Shown: positions 18,531 to 29,537 of the stretch, piece by piece
Position numbering within the stretch: position 1 is the first letter of the stretch
Layout of the letters: each line of letters begins with the position of its first letter
Assembly: GCA_027627225.1 (NCBI GenBank)
Contig: CM051024.1
Location: 76,629,265-76,693,264, forward strand
Length of the DNA stretch: 64,000 bases
Source of the DNA: Congeria kusceri
Taxonomy: Eukaryota; Mollusca; Bivalvia; Myida; Dreissenidae
Reading direction: 5' to 3'
The notes under the pieces: generated by a model
Seen by the model: only the letters and a program-made list of their open reading frames with translations
The model's database searches: none
Told to the model about the DNA's origin: nothing
Translations under genes and position numbers: made by a program

Positions 18531-20868
18531 ATGCCCCCACCATCAATGATGGGGGCATATAGAGTTTACCCTGTCTTGGGTACGTACGTATGTACGTGTG
18601 TACGTATGTTCGGATTCTTGTCCGGACAATAACTTTGCCCAGCATTGAAGGATTTTTTCAAATAACATGGCAGAAATATTAAGCATAATGAGACTGTGTG
18701 TCGCGCGCAGAAACCAGGTATCTAGGTCCAAGGTCAAGGACATATTTAAAGATCAAAGGTCATATATAAGAATGTAAGCCTTCTATCCCTGTCCGAAGCA
18801 TAATTTGTCTAGCATGGAAGGATTTTCAAATTACTTGGCGCAAGTGTTGAGCATAGTGAGACGGTGTGTTGGGCGCACCAGGTCCCTAGGTCCAAGGTCT
18901 AGGTCACACTTACAGGTCAAAAGTCAAATATAAGAATTTAAGCCATAGACCCTGTCTGGAGCATTTTTTTGTCCAGCATGGAAGGAATTTCAAATAACTA
19001 GGCACAGGTGTTGATTATGGTGAGACGATGTGTTGCGCGCAAGAACCAGGTTCCTATGTCCAAGGTCAAGGTCACACTTAAAAGTCACACGTCAAATATA
19101 AGAATTTAAGCCATAGAAACTGTCCGGTGCATTATTTTGTCCAGCAGAGAAGAAACTTCAAATAACTTGACACAAGTGTTGAGCATGGTGAGACGGTGTG
19201 TCGGGCGCAAGAACCAAGTCCCTAGGTCCAAGGTCAAGGTCACACTTAAAGGTCAAAGGTCAAATATAAGAATTTAAATCATAAACCCTGTCCAAAACAT
19301 AATATTGTTCAGCATGGAAGGAATTCCAAATAACTTGGCACAAGTGTTGAGCATGGTGAGACGGTGTGTCGCGCGCAAGAGCCAGATCCCTAGGTCCAAG
19401 GTCAAGGTCACACTTTTAGGTTAAATTTCAAATATAAGAATTTAAGACTTCTATCTCTGTCCGAAGCATAATTTTTTCCAGCATTGAAGAAATTTCAAAT
19501 AACTTGGCACAAGTGTTGAGCATGGTGAGACGGTGTGTTGCGCTTAAGTACAAGGTCCCTAGGTACAAGGTCACACTTAAAGGTCAAAGGTCAAATATAA
19601 GAATTTAAGCCATCGACCCTGTCCGGCGCATAATTTTGTCTAGCATTGGAAGGAATTTCAAATAACTTGGCACAAGTGTTGAGCATGGTAAGACGATGTG
19701 TCGCGCTCATGAACAACGTCCCTAGGTTCACGGTCAAGGTCACACTTAAAGGTAAATGGTCAAATATAAGAATTTAAGCTATAGTTACTGTCTGAAGCAT
19801 AATTTTGTCCAGCAGGGAAGAATTTTACCAGCATGGTGTGTTGGTGTGTTGCACGCAAGAACCAGGTCACTTTGCACAATGTCAAGGTCACACTAAAATG
19901 TTAAAGGTCAAATATAAGAATTTAAGCCAAAGACCATGTCCAGAGCATAATGTTGTTCAGCATGGAAGGATTTTCAAACAACGTGGCATAAGTGATGAGC
20001 ATTATGTGGTGGTATTGCATGAAAGAACCAGGTGCCTTGGTCCACGGTCAAGGTCACACTTTAAGGTCAATGGTATGTATATATGTAAAGATTTTTGTCC
20101 AGGCAATAACTCTGTCTAGCATTGAAGGATTTTCAAATAACTTGGCAGAAGTGATAACCATTATAAGAAGATAAGTTGCTTGCAAAAGCTCGTTCCAAGG
20201 TCAAGGTCACACTTAAAGTTCAAAGGTCAAGTATAAGAATTAAGTCCATGGATTCTGTCTGAAACATAATTTTGTCCGGCATAAAGATATTTAAAAAAAC
20301 TTGGCAGAAGTGGTCAGCATTATGAGACGGCATGTGGCGTTCAAGACCCAGTTCTGTAGCTGAAAGGTCAAGGTAATTAATCAAGGTCAAAGGTCAAATA
20401 ATTTTCCAGCTTATAATATTGTCATGCATGCAGGGATTTTCAGATTAATGGGCAGAAATGATCAAAATCATCAAATGATGTGTTGCATGCACTAACCTGG
20501 CTTGTGACATTAGTAAATTACTTCCCTTTATTCATGATAGTGCAAAGCATATTTCAAAAATGATAAAAGGAATTTTGTTGATTTTGTACAGAATAAGTTA
20601 AGATAGCAAGAATAAGTGAAGCATTATAGAACCATTACTCATAATTGCCTAAAAGTGTTAATTACTGCCCTGTATTGATTTTTTATCATGACTAAAACTA
20701 TTTGTGATATCCAAATTACATTGCAGAATAAGAGCATACCTTAGCGGAAAGTAAAATATAAAAGGACAATACTCTGTTTGCAAATAATGTGTGTGCATAC
20801 AGAAAAACAGCACTAGGTAGACATGGCTGCATAGGTGGGGGCATCCGTGTCTGTGGACACATTTCTAG
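18531..20868. mobile_element. Helitron-like non-autonomous element (HINE/pearl type)
   Basis: The left end has 'atgcccccac' (18531) and the right end 'gtgggggcat' (20835-20844), which are inverted repeats. The right end continues with a 5-bp stem hairpin (gtgtc/gacac) and 'CTAG' at 20865-20868 followed by TT, the layout of a Helitron 3' terminus. The left end also forms a local fold-back (18531-18558), followed by an ACGT-rich tetranucleotide tract (18580-18610). The core is a ~168-bp tandem repeat. It carries no Rep/helicase gene. The same ends and layout recur in every unit of the 30-64 kb array. Confidence 0.72.
18620..20460. repeat. ~168-bp tandem repeat core, about 11 copies
   Basis: Each unit has 'gtgagacggtgtgt', 'caagaaccaggtccctaggt', 'ccaaggtcaaggtcacac', 'aaggtcaaaggtcaaatata', 'agaatttaagcc', and 'catggaaggaatttcaaata'. 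'aaggtcacac' landmarks fall near 19060, 19228, 19397, 19732 and 20046. Outer units are more diverged than central ones. The repeat is rich in AGGTCA half-sites. Confidence 0.85.
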
Positions 20869-21184
20869 TTTAAACAATAATTTAAGAGTCACATACCAGA
20901 AAAACATTTAGTTTGGTGACAGTCATTGCCTGTTTGAAATTGCCACCATTTATGCCTCTTCCAGTTATAATTATGTATTTGTAAATTATGTATTTGTAAG
21001 TTCATTTAATTTGTTATTAATGCCATAAACAGTTATAATATTTGTACCATTGTATAGTATTGTGAAACATATTTGCAATACCTGATTAGTTTGTTCTGAG
21101 AAGTAAATATATGTTGGTTTATACTATTGCACCTCTTTTCAAAGCTTAATGTAAAGGTATTGAAGGATCAACTTTAAATTCCAG
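20869..21184. other. Intron upstream of the FN3 exon
   Basis: No gene. It ends with acceptor 'ttccag' at 21184. Confidence 0.35.
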
Positions 21185-21471
21185 CAACTGAACTGCAAGT
21201 AGCTGTCACTGTTACACCAGTCACCACCACCTCTATGACTGTTACATGGTCTGTACCAGCTGGTAAGGATCAGTTTATCGATGAATTTGTTCTGCAATGG
21301 ACACCGGTCACTGCAGGAAATTCTTCTGGACCCCAGCATGTTGGTGGAAACAACCGGTCAGGCTCTGCATTTGATCTAACTTCTGGAAGGGCCTATAAAG
21401 TCTCTCTGACTTCAGTCAACAAACAGACACAGACAGGCACCGACCGAACAACTGTGGTCAATGTGTATCAG
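21185..21471 (+). CDS. Fibronectin type III domain exon
   Basis: A 287-nt exon between acceptor 'ttccag' (21184) and donor 'gtaact' (21472). It enters in phase 1, compatible with the phase 1 donors of the EGF/EB exons, and leaves in phase 0. The ~95-residue translation begins 'TELQVAVTVTPVTTTSMTVTWSVPAG'. It has the FN3 B-strand Trp (VTWS), 'FVLQWTP' in the C strand, and 'FDLTSGRAYKVSLTSVN' with the conserved Leu...Tyr-x-Val/Leu pattern of strands E-F, ending 'TVVNVYQ'. Together with the upstream cysteine-rich modules it suggests an extracellular adhesion or receptor protein (tenascin-like or receptor phosphatase/kinase-like layouts are possible). The downstream exons were not found in the window. 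Confidence 0.75.
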
Positions 21472-21534
21472 GTAACTAGTAGGTTCAGTCTTTTATGCTA
21501 TGTGATTTCGTGTATATGTATTGGTATTTGTGTT

Positions 21535-21854
21535 TGAGCTCACCTGAGCACCTGAACACAGTGAGCTATTGATTTCGCTCACCATGTCATTGGTCATTCA
21601 TTGCCCCTTGTTCATAGACAACAATTTACATCAAACAACTTCTTGTCTAAAAACGCTTATTGGATTTAACCTGACCTGGCAGTAATGTTCCTTGGATTGG
21701 GGGGTGTTTTACCAATTTCATACAAATGCAGGGGAAATATAAGAAAAAATCTTGTCAGAAAATTTGGAAGGGTTTCAAAATAATTTCACAGATTTTTGGA
21801 CCAATTTCCACATATTTCACAGTAGTTTAACTTGGGTGGCTCTTTATCACTTCC
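21535..21854. repeat. Dispersed repeat fragment ('gctcacctgagcac' type)
   Basis: It begins with a compact palindrome-like block 'gagctcacctgagcacctga' and 'agtgagct' near 21560; a similar motif occurs near 4505. The rest is AT-rich without coding content. The boundaries are uncertain. Confidence 0.35.
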
Positions 21855-21862
21855 CTTTAAAT

Positions 21863-23182
21863 TAGGGATGTCAGCGGATACTATAATTGGTAACCCGATA
21901 TTCATATGTAACATGCGGATACTATCCGGATAGTCATATAGATTGGCAATAGTGCTAGAATAGGCGCTTGGTAAAGTTGTAACTTTGATTTAACATGTTG
22001 ACAAAACTAATCATCCTAAATTGTGATACCTAAAACAAAAACAAAAGTTTCAAATTATTCAAACAAAGTACATGTAACTTAAATGGGGATTGGTCATAAA
22101 ATTATTTCTACGGCCCTTCTCCCCCTACCTCTGATTAAAGTAGGACAGTTGTTAGTTACTGGCATAGGTATGTGCAGTTAGGACTGGTAAACCGCTTAGA
22201 TCGTCTAAGCTTGCCCAGAAAAAGTGTGAGTAGGTTAACTGACCGCCGTGATATGACTGAAATACTGTTAAAAACGGCGAAAACCCCCAACAAAACAAAC
22301 AATGTAACTTAAACACTGTTGGTTTTTGTTAGTAAATTACTGTTTAGTTTGTTTTGTGTTGCATGCAACTTTTTGTTATGCCTTTCAATTTAAGTACCCA
22401 AATTTAACATATACCGGTTAATTTGCTCAAACACAAGATAAGTATAGATATATAGATAATTTTAAAGACAAGGAGACTGATCATCATTGCTATATATTTA
22501 ATTTCATTATTATTTTATATGCAAAAAGAACAAAATGCATACATGCATAAAATGTTGTTGCACGTCAAATGGAACCTTAGGAGGCATAGCTAATCTGGTT
22601 AATTGGATTTACTAATAAAGTTGTGTTATGTTGTCAATCTGCAAAATACAATTGTTTGTAAAAGAATAAAGTAAGAACTAAGTGAAATGCATGTAATTTT
22701 TGGAAGCAAACTGATTGAAAAAGACCGTGTTAAGTTTTACCGATACGAAATGATTGGTTAACAATTGATTCATTGGGATAATGAGAATTGATAATGTAAA
22801 TCAATTGGCATTGCTAATTGATAGAGAACCATCTGAGATCAAGAGGAATGTACCTAATTGGCATATTGTTTAACAGTCCTGCCAAAGTTAGTGTAGTGTG
22901 AAAGCAAAACCTGTTGTTTTATGATAATCGTTTACCACCCGAGGGGTGTGTTTATGACAAGCCCGCACTACGAGATTGAGGCCTCCTGTAGAGTCTAAAG
23001 TTGCTATAGCTGTGTTGGGTTAATCAATATACATACAACAAGGGCGTTTGTATGAATAATAGAAAATAAAGAAAAAATAATAATTTCAATTTTTTATACG
23101 AATATTCCGATACTAATATTGTATTTGGATACTAACATATTATCCGGATATTTGGATATCCGATTATCCATTGACATCCTTA
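21863..23182. mobile_element. Non-autonomous hAT-type DNA transposon, 1320 bp
   Basis: The terminal inverted repeats are 'tagggatgtca' at the left and the complement of 'taaggatgtca' at the right (10 of 11 match). Both are followed inwards by GGATA/CCGGATA-rich sequence. The 8-bp sequence 'ctttaaat' is present immediately outside both ends (21855-21862 and 23183-23190), matching the 8-bp target duplication typical of hAT elements. No transposase frame is present inside, so mobility would depend on an enzyme from elsewhere. It lies in the intron after the FN3 exon. Confidence 0.85.
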
Positions 23183-23190
23183 CTTTAAAT

Positions 23191-23949
23191 AATTATGATT
23201 TGTTAAAAACATGCAGAATAGTTTTCCTTATATGGCTTTTTGTGAAAACTTTGAAAATCTGCTTTGAAACTGATGGACCTATTTCAAAAATATTTGCAGA
23301 CATGTTCCTTGGTTGTCTTCCAAATTCCTTAAAACCATTTTCACCCCCTGTACGTCGGTAAACCAATTTGCAGATGATAAATCAAATTTCAGAGAGAACA
23401 TGTCGGACAAAATACTTATTACCATAATTTATTTACAAAAACTCATATATTTAAGGCAAGTTTCAACATTTAAAATATCGCACAAGATACAATGATATTT
23501 TGTACGTATAATGCGCTGTTACAAACGATTCCTAATGGCAATTATTTGGCCAAATTTGTATGAATTTGGTTAAGAATGTAGAAAAAATCAGTAAAGTTGG
23601 CAATATTTTATGTAAAAAAGTACTGATCAATGAATGTTTTTGCAATTATTAATGTACGACCTTACGTATCAGCCATTCTTCTTTGTATATCTGCTTCATG
23701 CGTTGTTTAAATGCACCAAACACGCGTTATATTGTTATTTTCGTGGGACAATAAAATGTAAAATTGATTAAGCGCTAACTTTTAGGTGATCCAAAATAGT
23801 TTTTAAAACTGAATGGATAATAACCAAACTTGTACAAGAGTGCTTTATGTAAATGCATTAAATGTATGCATTTAAACCACTTCGAGCAAGATTTTAACAT
23901 TGTTGACCACAAAAGCTCACTAAAGCATTGTGCAGCAATTTTATGAAAA
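23191..23949. other. AT-rich interval, no gene recognised
   Basis: Nothing coding is supported on the plus strand. The minus-strand open stretch at 23775-24167 is a shadow of the LINE remnant that starts near 23950. Confidence 0.35.
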
Positions 23950-24365
23950 GTAAACATTGTTAAGGTTCTTACCACTGCTAAAGAAATTTTCAAAGGGACT
24001 GCCAATATAAAAACTGGAAAAAGTGCGGGACCAGAACTGATCTTAAATGAATTTATAATAAATGGCAGAGATGAACTTTCTCCGTATTTGCTTAAATTGT
24101 TTAACAAAATATTATGTCTTGGATATTTTCCAGATAAATGGACCGAATGTCTTGTTGTCGTATACATAAGAAAGGAGATTTAAATGACCCAAATAATTTT
24201 AGAGTGATAACTATGTTAAGTGTCATAGGTAAATTGTTTACAAATTTGATTAAAAATAGGCAATCAAACTGGGCTGAAAATTACCATGTTTTGCTGAAGC
24301 ACAAGCTGAATGTCGAGCGGAAATTGGAACAACAAATGACGTATTTGCCCTTTACCGTCCGCAAA
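23950..24365 (+). pseudogene. LINE reverse transcriptase, finger region
   Basis: The translation, across two frame changes, reads 'AKEIFKGTANIKTGKSAGPELI', 'ELSPYLLKLFNKILCLGYFPDKW', then 'HKKGDLNDPNNFRVITMLSVIGKLFTNLI', 'WAENYHVLL', and 'QAECRAEIGTTNDVFALY'. This is the standard order of the LINE RT finger motifs (K.GK..GPD, FN.IL..G..P..W, IHKKGD..DP.N.R.I.LLS..GK.F, QAGFR...GT.D.IF.L). The frame breaks near 24165 and 24300 make it inactive. The palm motifs that should follow on this strand are missing here and appear on the opposite strand. Confidence 0.8.
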
Positions 24366-24690
24366 CATGAGTAGGAAGCATTTTAACAAGCCTATATCAA
24401 TACCACTTGCTCCTTTTGAGTACAATATATCCTCCATGTCATTGATATACAAAGAAAACAGAATGGGGACAAAACACTCGCCTTGCCTTAGACCTCAATG
24501 ACTTTAAAATGCAGTTCCGATATCATTTTGATGTCTTACTTTTGTGCACACATGAGTATACATTGCTTTTATAAATGTAAAATGTCGTCCTCGAATACCG
24601 AGTGGGTATATTTTGTACCAAAGATATCCCTTACAATGTAATCAAATGCCTTTGTAGTGTCAATAAAACAACAATAAAATTGCTTATTTT
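24366..24690 (-). pseudogene. LINE reverse transcriptase palm, inverted segment
   Basis: On the minus strand the text runs 'CFIDTTKAFDYIVRDIFGTKY' (palm motif A with catalytic Asp), then a broken middle, 'VIEV', 'GECFVPILFSLYINDMEDIL' (motif B region and 'YIND') and 'KCFLLMFADGKG' (motif C, where a second Asp is expected but Gly follows). These motifs belong directly downstream of the plus-strand finger region, so the piece is inverted relative to its flank. The junction near 24360 falls where 'ttgccctttaccgtccgcaa' can be read on either strand. Confidence 0.75.
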
Positions 24691-25045
24691 AATTTAAAAT
24701 ATGTTATTAAATGGTGAAGGACAAATAGGTGTCAAAATCAGCACACATAATGACATATTATCGGAGACAGGGATACTTGACTTTTTAACTGTTAGTAAAA
24801 TGAATTTTGACCAACTGGTCAAATCAATTGAAATGTATCAAGTTCATTGGGATTCTATCAAATCTGCTTGGCACAAGGTGTTGGTAATCGCAGTGGTTTC
24901 TTTTCGGTGTTTAAGCAAAGAATTACTGACACTTTTGTTAAAGGTGTAGAAGGACGCATAAATGGCTATTCAAGGGCATTATTTTATAGAAATATCTTCT
25001 GTTTTGAACTTCAATTTGACCATCAAGAAGGGAATGTGGAATAAT
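24691..25045 (+). pseudogene. Probable LINE ORF2 C-terminal region
   Basis: Two plus-strand frames carry 'QGVGNRSGFFSVFKQRITDTFVKGVEGRINGYSRALFYRNIFCFELQFDH'. It resembles the 'GFG...F...QRL.D.Y.Q.W...I..S.K...Y' stretch also seen in the relic at 5763-6300. If correct, the LINE is plus-minus-plus, meaning that an internal piece was inverted in place. The similarity is moderate and both frames are broken. Confidence 0.5.
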
Positions 25046-25119
25046 ACCGATATTAGTAATATAGTGTTTGCCCAGTTTGCCCTGTTATCTAAGATGAATA
25101 TCATTGAATATTTTTGAAC

Positions 25120-25767
25120 ATATACTCGCAAACAATACAAAAATACAATACATATTATATCAGTGTATTATAGACGTCACCCTAGCATGTTAAAAGCCAC
25201 AGAGTTATTTTCTTCATAGAATCCAAATACTATCAAGTTACTAGCAATTTATGCATGTAGAGCTTTTGAAATGACAAATACTGTCAGTACATGGTGATTA
25301 ATGCTATTTTATTAAGTTACATGCAGTACATATCACTTTTATGAATACTGTGCATATTACTTTATTGTTTAACTTAGATATAATTTTTGCAAAGCATGAG
25401 AATACAGTACCGATAACTTTCACGTATTACTTAAATATTCATTATTTTTGTAAAACATAAGAATACAGTACAGATCACTGTTATGTATAACTACGATAAA
25501 AATTATTTGTGTAAAGCATGAGAATACATTACAGATCACTTTTATGTATTACTAAGATATCATTAAGACAAGTGTTCTGACCAAGTTTCATGTAGATTTC
25601 TAGAGTGTTAATAGCTTTTTCTTCAATATGACCTAGTGACCTAGTTATTAACCCCACATGCCCCAGATTATGTTTGTAAAGCATGATAATACAGTACAGA
25701 TTACTTTTGTGTATTACTTAGATACAAAAAGCACGAGTATACAGTACAGAATACTTTTATATAATGC

Positions 25768-25771
<4 letters not shown>
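25120..25771. repeat. ~61-bp tandem repeat, interrupted
   Basis: Units with 'gcatgagaatacagta' followed by 'cagatcacttttatgtatta' recur near 25395, 25457, 25517, 25681 and 25731 (regular spacing about 61, with one gap of about 164). The gap holds a short foreign block, 'gaccaagtttcatgtagatt', of the kind seen in dispersed molluscan repeats. Confidence 0.6.

Positions 25772-25809
<38 letters not shown>
25772..25809. repeat. (AT)n microsatellite
   Basis: About 19 uninterrupted AT dinucleotides directly after the 61-bp repeat. Confidence 0.95.
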
Positions 25810-25811
<2 letters not shown>

Positions 25812-26759
25812 GTAATCGTGACCATAGGGCGAAGTGTATCAAAAACCAGTACTATGGTGAAATTTTCTAACTTCTTTAAAACAACTACGTCTCAAATCAA
25901 AATGAGCTATTAACACAATTTATAATTGGACATTTTTAGGAAAATAAAAATGTCTTTCTAATTTTGACGCGTTATTGGTGAAAATTTGATTTAAACATTT
26001 ACGCCTTAATTCTATTCTACCTAATGCCACTTCACCCATATAGAAATTTTACTTCACCTCATCACGTTATTTAGGAGAAAGGGACTTAATGCGGAAAAAC
26101 AAGTTGTTCCGGTTTGGTTTTTTAATTAGACGGCGATAAATTAATATGTGTTTGCGTTCAATGAGTAAATTGTAATCAGAATATGTGTGGGAAAAAAAGT
26201 GATAATATAATTTTAGAATGTGCATATTTTTGTCTCAACAATCAAATAATATTTACTTCTTTTTCACGCGTGTTGATGAAGTGTATTTATAGAATTCTAA
26301 AAATAGAGACGTTATATGTGATGTATCAATCTATAGACTTAGGGGTCCTCGAATATTAAACGACCAAATGTTGTTGTTTTTAAATGATGTTAATTGACTT
26401 GTGTTGGGTTGTTCTCCATTACCCTTTGAATAATTGGAAACGATCAATTCATTTGGAATATTTTGACCACGCTTGGCAATAAAAAACGTGTCCGACCTAT
26501 TTCTCGGGCGCGGTAGAAATTGCTAAACAAACATGTATGCTATATGCATTTTACTTGTTCATATATATTGAATATTTGTTATAAAAGTAAAAATAACATG
26601 AAACGAATTAAATGTGATTATTTAGTGCGAACAATTTAATTTTGTTATACAGCATCATTAGATTTAAATTGTGTTTCATTTGGTTAACGTCCGTCCGTTG
26701 ATCTGTATGTGCACACTTCACATCTTACTATATCCAAATAAATCGCAAGATAAGTGATA
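25810..26759. other. AT-rich interval, no gene
   Basis: No coding, RNA or obvious repeat signal was recognised. It may contain very diverged monomers of the array that starts to the right. Confidence 0.3.
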
Positions 26760-29537
26760 GTTCCACGTTGCTACGTTCCCGAAATGCACAAGCGTTTTAT
26801 GTTTCTCTGTTTCCAGCATTCGGTTGTTTTGATTGCCTTTTTAACAGTATTACGGCGAGTTGGTGAATCACACGCACCTGTTGGCAAGTCATAACGTTTC
26901 GCTGATAGTGTAAAGCCAATTGTATTGCTCAAGCAAAATGTTTCGTCAACTCCACAGTGGGAGATTTCTCAATGTACCTGTGTTCTTGAATATAATTATT
27001 GCATTAACAATATTTGAGGATCGTTCATAATAATGCAAAAGGATACCTCCCGTTTTGAAACGTTAATGTTTGGTTTGCCATTGTCTTTTAGTCTTGACAT
27101 TGTTTGCTTGCTTTTAGTTGGGATAAAAAAAATATTTTCCGAATACATGATATCGTCTATGGCATGAAGTACATTCATTTGTTCTATTACGAACATATCC
27201 CTACATCTTTTAAGCACGCATTTTTTGTGTATATATTTTATTAATCTTCATTTGAATAAAAATGGACAGTTAAAATGGGCTCAAAATAATGTTTCAGCAT
27301 TTTTTGTTATTATTGTATGCCACGTCTAAATTCCAAAAATGTAATTATTTTGTACGCCAACTTTTAATATGATATTAAATATAGTGCATGTTTGTGTAAG
27401 AAAAAAAAACATATAAGCATAATAATGCGCATTAAATTCAGAATGCAGAAGTAAAAGAGGGATCTTGTATTTGTAAAATGCTCCCGACATCCGAGAGCAT
27501 TCTACATGAGTTTGCACCATAGACATTCCATCTGGGTTCTCTCATTGTCTGTTTTAGGGTATTATGTGTGGATTGCAGGACAAGTATCATTGCCAACTAA
27601 TTCTAAGTTTAATTAAAAGTAATACACCGTACATTCTTCGTAGTATGGAAAGCGTTACAGAGTCTTTATAGCTCACTTTATTAAGTGTGTTGTTCGATTT
27701 CTGTCATTTCCAGCACTGAGTTGCTATAATTGTTTCTGCATCACTTTTTGATACTGTATTGTTGAGTGTTCCATATTTCCAGCATTATGTCGAAAGGCAG
27801 TGCTGATCACTGTGTTCGATTGCTGCTTGTAACAATTAAAATTAATTATTATAATGCATAATTGTAGTTTCTACAGTGTATTAAATATCCTCTAACTGTA
27901 CCTATTATATATGCTATAGTGACAATTGCATATATCAAGGTTAACACACATTTAGTGACATACTAAGAGCGGCTCCCTTCTTACGCATATTGAGTAAAGG
28001 TTCTTTTCTATACGGCTGAATATATGATATCTTCTGAAAAATAAACATAATTAATTTCTTATATATTTTAAACGTATCAAATCTATTTGTATTTCAAGCA
28101 TAAAGTTACATTCGCTTATTTCTTTTGGAAGTATGTTGAGATGCTTGCGCATGCATGTGAGGCAAATACGAATGTTATTTTGTAAGGTCAACAAATCTGT
28201 TTAATTGTATATGCTAATAATTAAGGATAACGATTAGTTGACAGTATAATCATCCGTCTTATGTATGCTGAGTTAATCAATTACTTTATTTTCCGTTGTG
28301 TCTCTCGTCGTGTTGTTTGTATTATAAGCTTTTTATTCATATTGTCGTTACGATTCGATATTATTAGCTTTTGAATACTTATGGCGAAATCCGTGTGTAG
28401 AGATATCTTGTCTACTCCACATATTTATACATGTTTTATAGGTCATAAATACATTTATTGCATTGGCAATATATTAAAACGCAGTAGGACACCTCCAGTT
28501 TTGAAATTTTATTGTTTTGTGTGCCATGTTGCCAGCATTATATCGAAGTTATGTGCTGGAATTGCTGCATTGCATTTTGTGGGGATTGAATCACTACTAT
28601 CTGAATACATACTTTCTAATAAAACATACAATATATACTTTTTGATCTATTAGAAACATATCACAACACCTTTAATTCAAGTATTTTCTATGTAGACTTT
28701 CATGTATTTTTATTTAAATACAAACGGACAATTTACATTTTCCATATACAATTTCGTCCATGGTATGTTATTATTTTAATGCGCCAGACTAAAACCTTCT
28801 TCGTCCATATGTTTTAGAACAGACTCTCAAACAACATTAATGGAACATGAGATTGGATCAGTGTACTTAAACATCTGCAGGAAATTTGAATAATTGTTAG
28901 ATTTGACATACTATTATTATGTGGGTTATAAATGTGACACTTTCCCTGGGTTTATATATCAAAGCTTTATCATTGTATTTATGACTGCAATAAATATATT
29001 TTTTCATTAATGGCTGTAATGGTTATTAGTAATAATCGAATAAGCATGAAAACGTGTGTGTTACTACGTAATGTTGATGCTATCAATACTATTCTGACAA
29101 AATTAGTTAGTATTGATTGTTAAAATTATTGACCTTTATCATCATTACATATTTTAGTCCAACTACAGGTTAACACAGATGTAAACATTATGCAAGTGTG
29201 TTTTTTCTCCCCAAACACATTGATTTGGCTTTATTTCCAGCATTCGGGTGCTCTCTTTGTCTTATTTACAGTATCATGGCGAGTTGCAGAACTAGGCATG
29301 TTTTGACAACTCATACAGTTTAATCGATAGCAATTAACCATTAAATTTCCGGAGTAAGGATACCATTATGGTGTCTTTATAGCTCACCTTATTAAGTGCG
29401 TTTTTCGATTTCTGTCACTGCTATATATAGCTTCTACCTCACTTTTTGATACTGCATTGTTGGTAGTGTCACATTTCCAGCATTATGTCGAAATGTAGTG
29501 CCTACTGTGTTCGTTTGTTGCTTCTACCTTTCTTTTT
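26760..29537. repeat. Diverged ~1.5-kb satellite monomers (array edge)
   Basis: Recognisable but diverged relatives of the 4.2-kb units. 'ttccagcattcgg' with 'acagtattacggcgagttg' lies near 26815. 'ttttgatactgtattgttga' lies near 27747 and recurs near 29445. 'gttgagatgcttgcgcatgc' lies near 28136. 'ggatacctcccgttttgaaa' near 27041 corresponds to 'ggacacctccagttttgaaa' near 28488 (offset about 1450). These monomers have no Helitron-like insertion, including at the position where it sits in the 4.2-kb units (near 27800). Confidence 0.7.
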
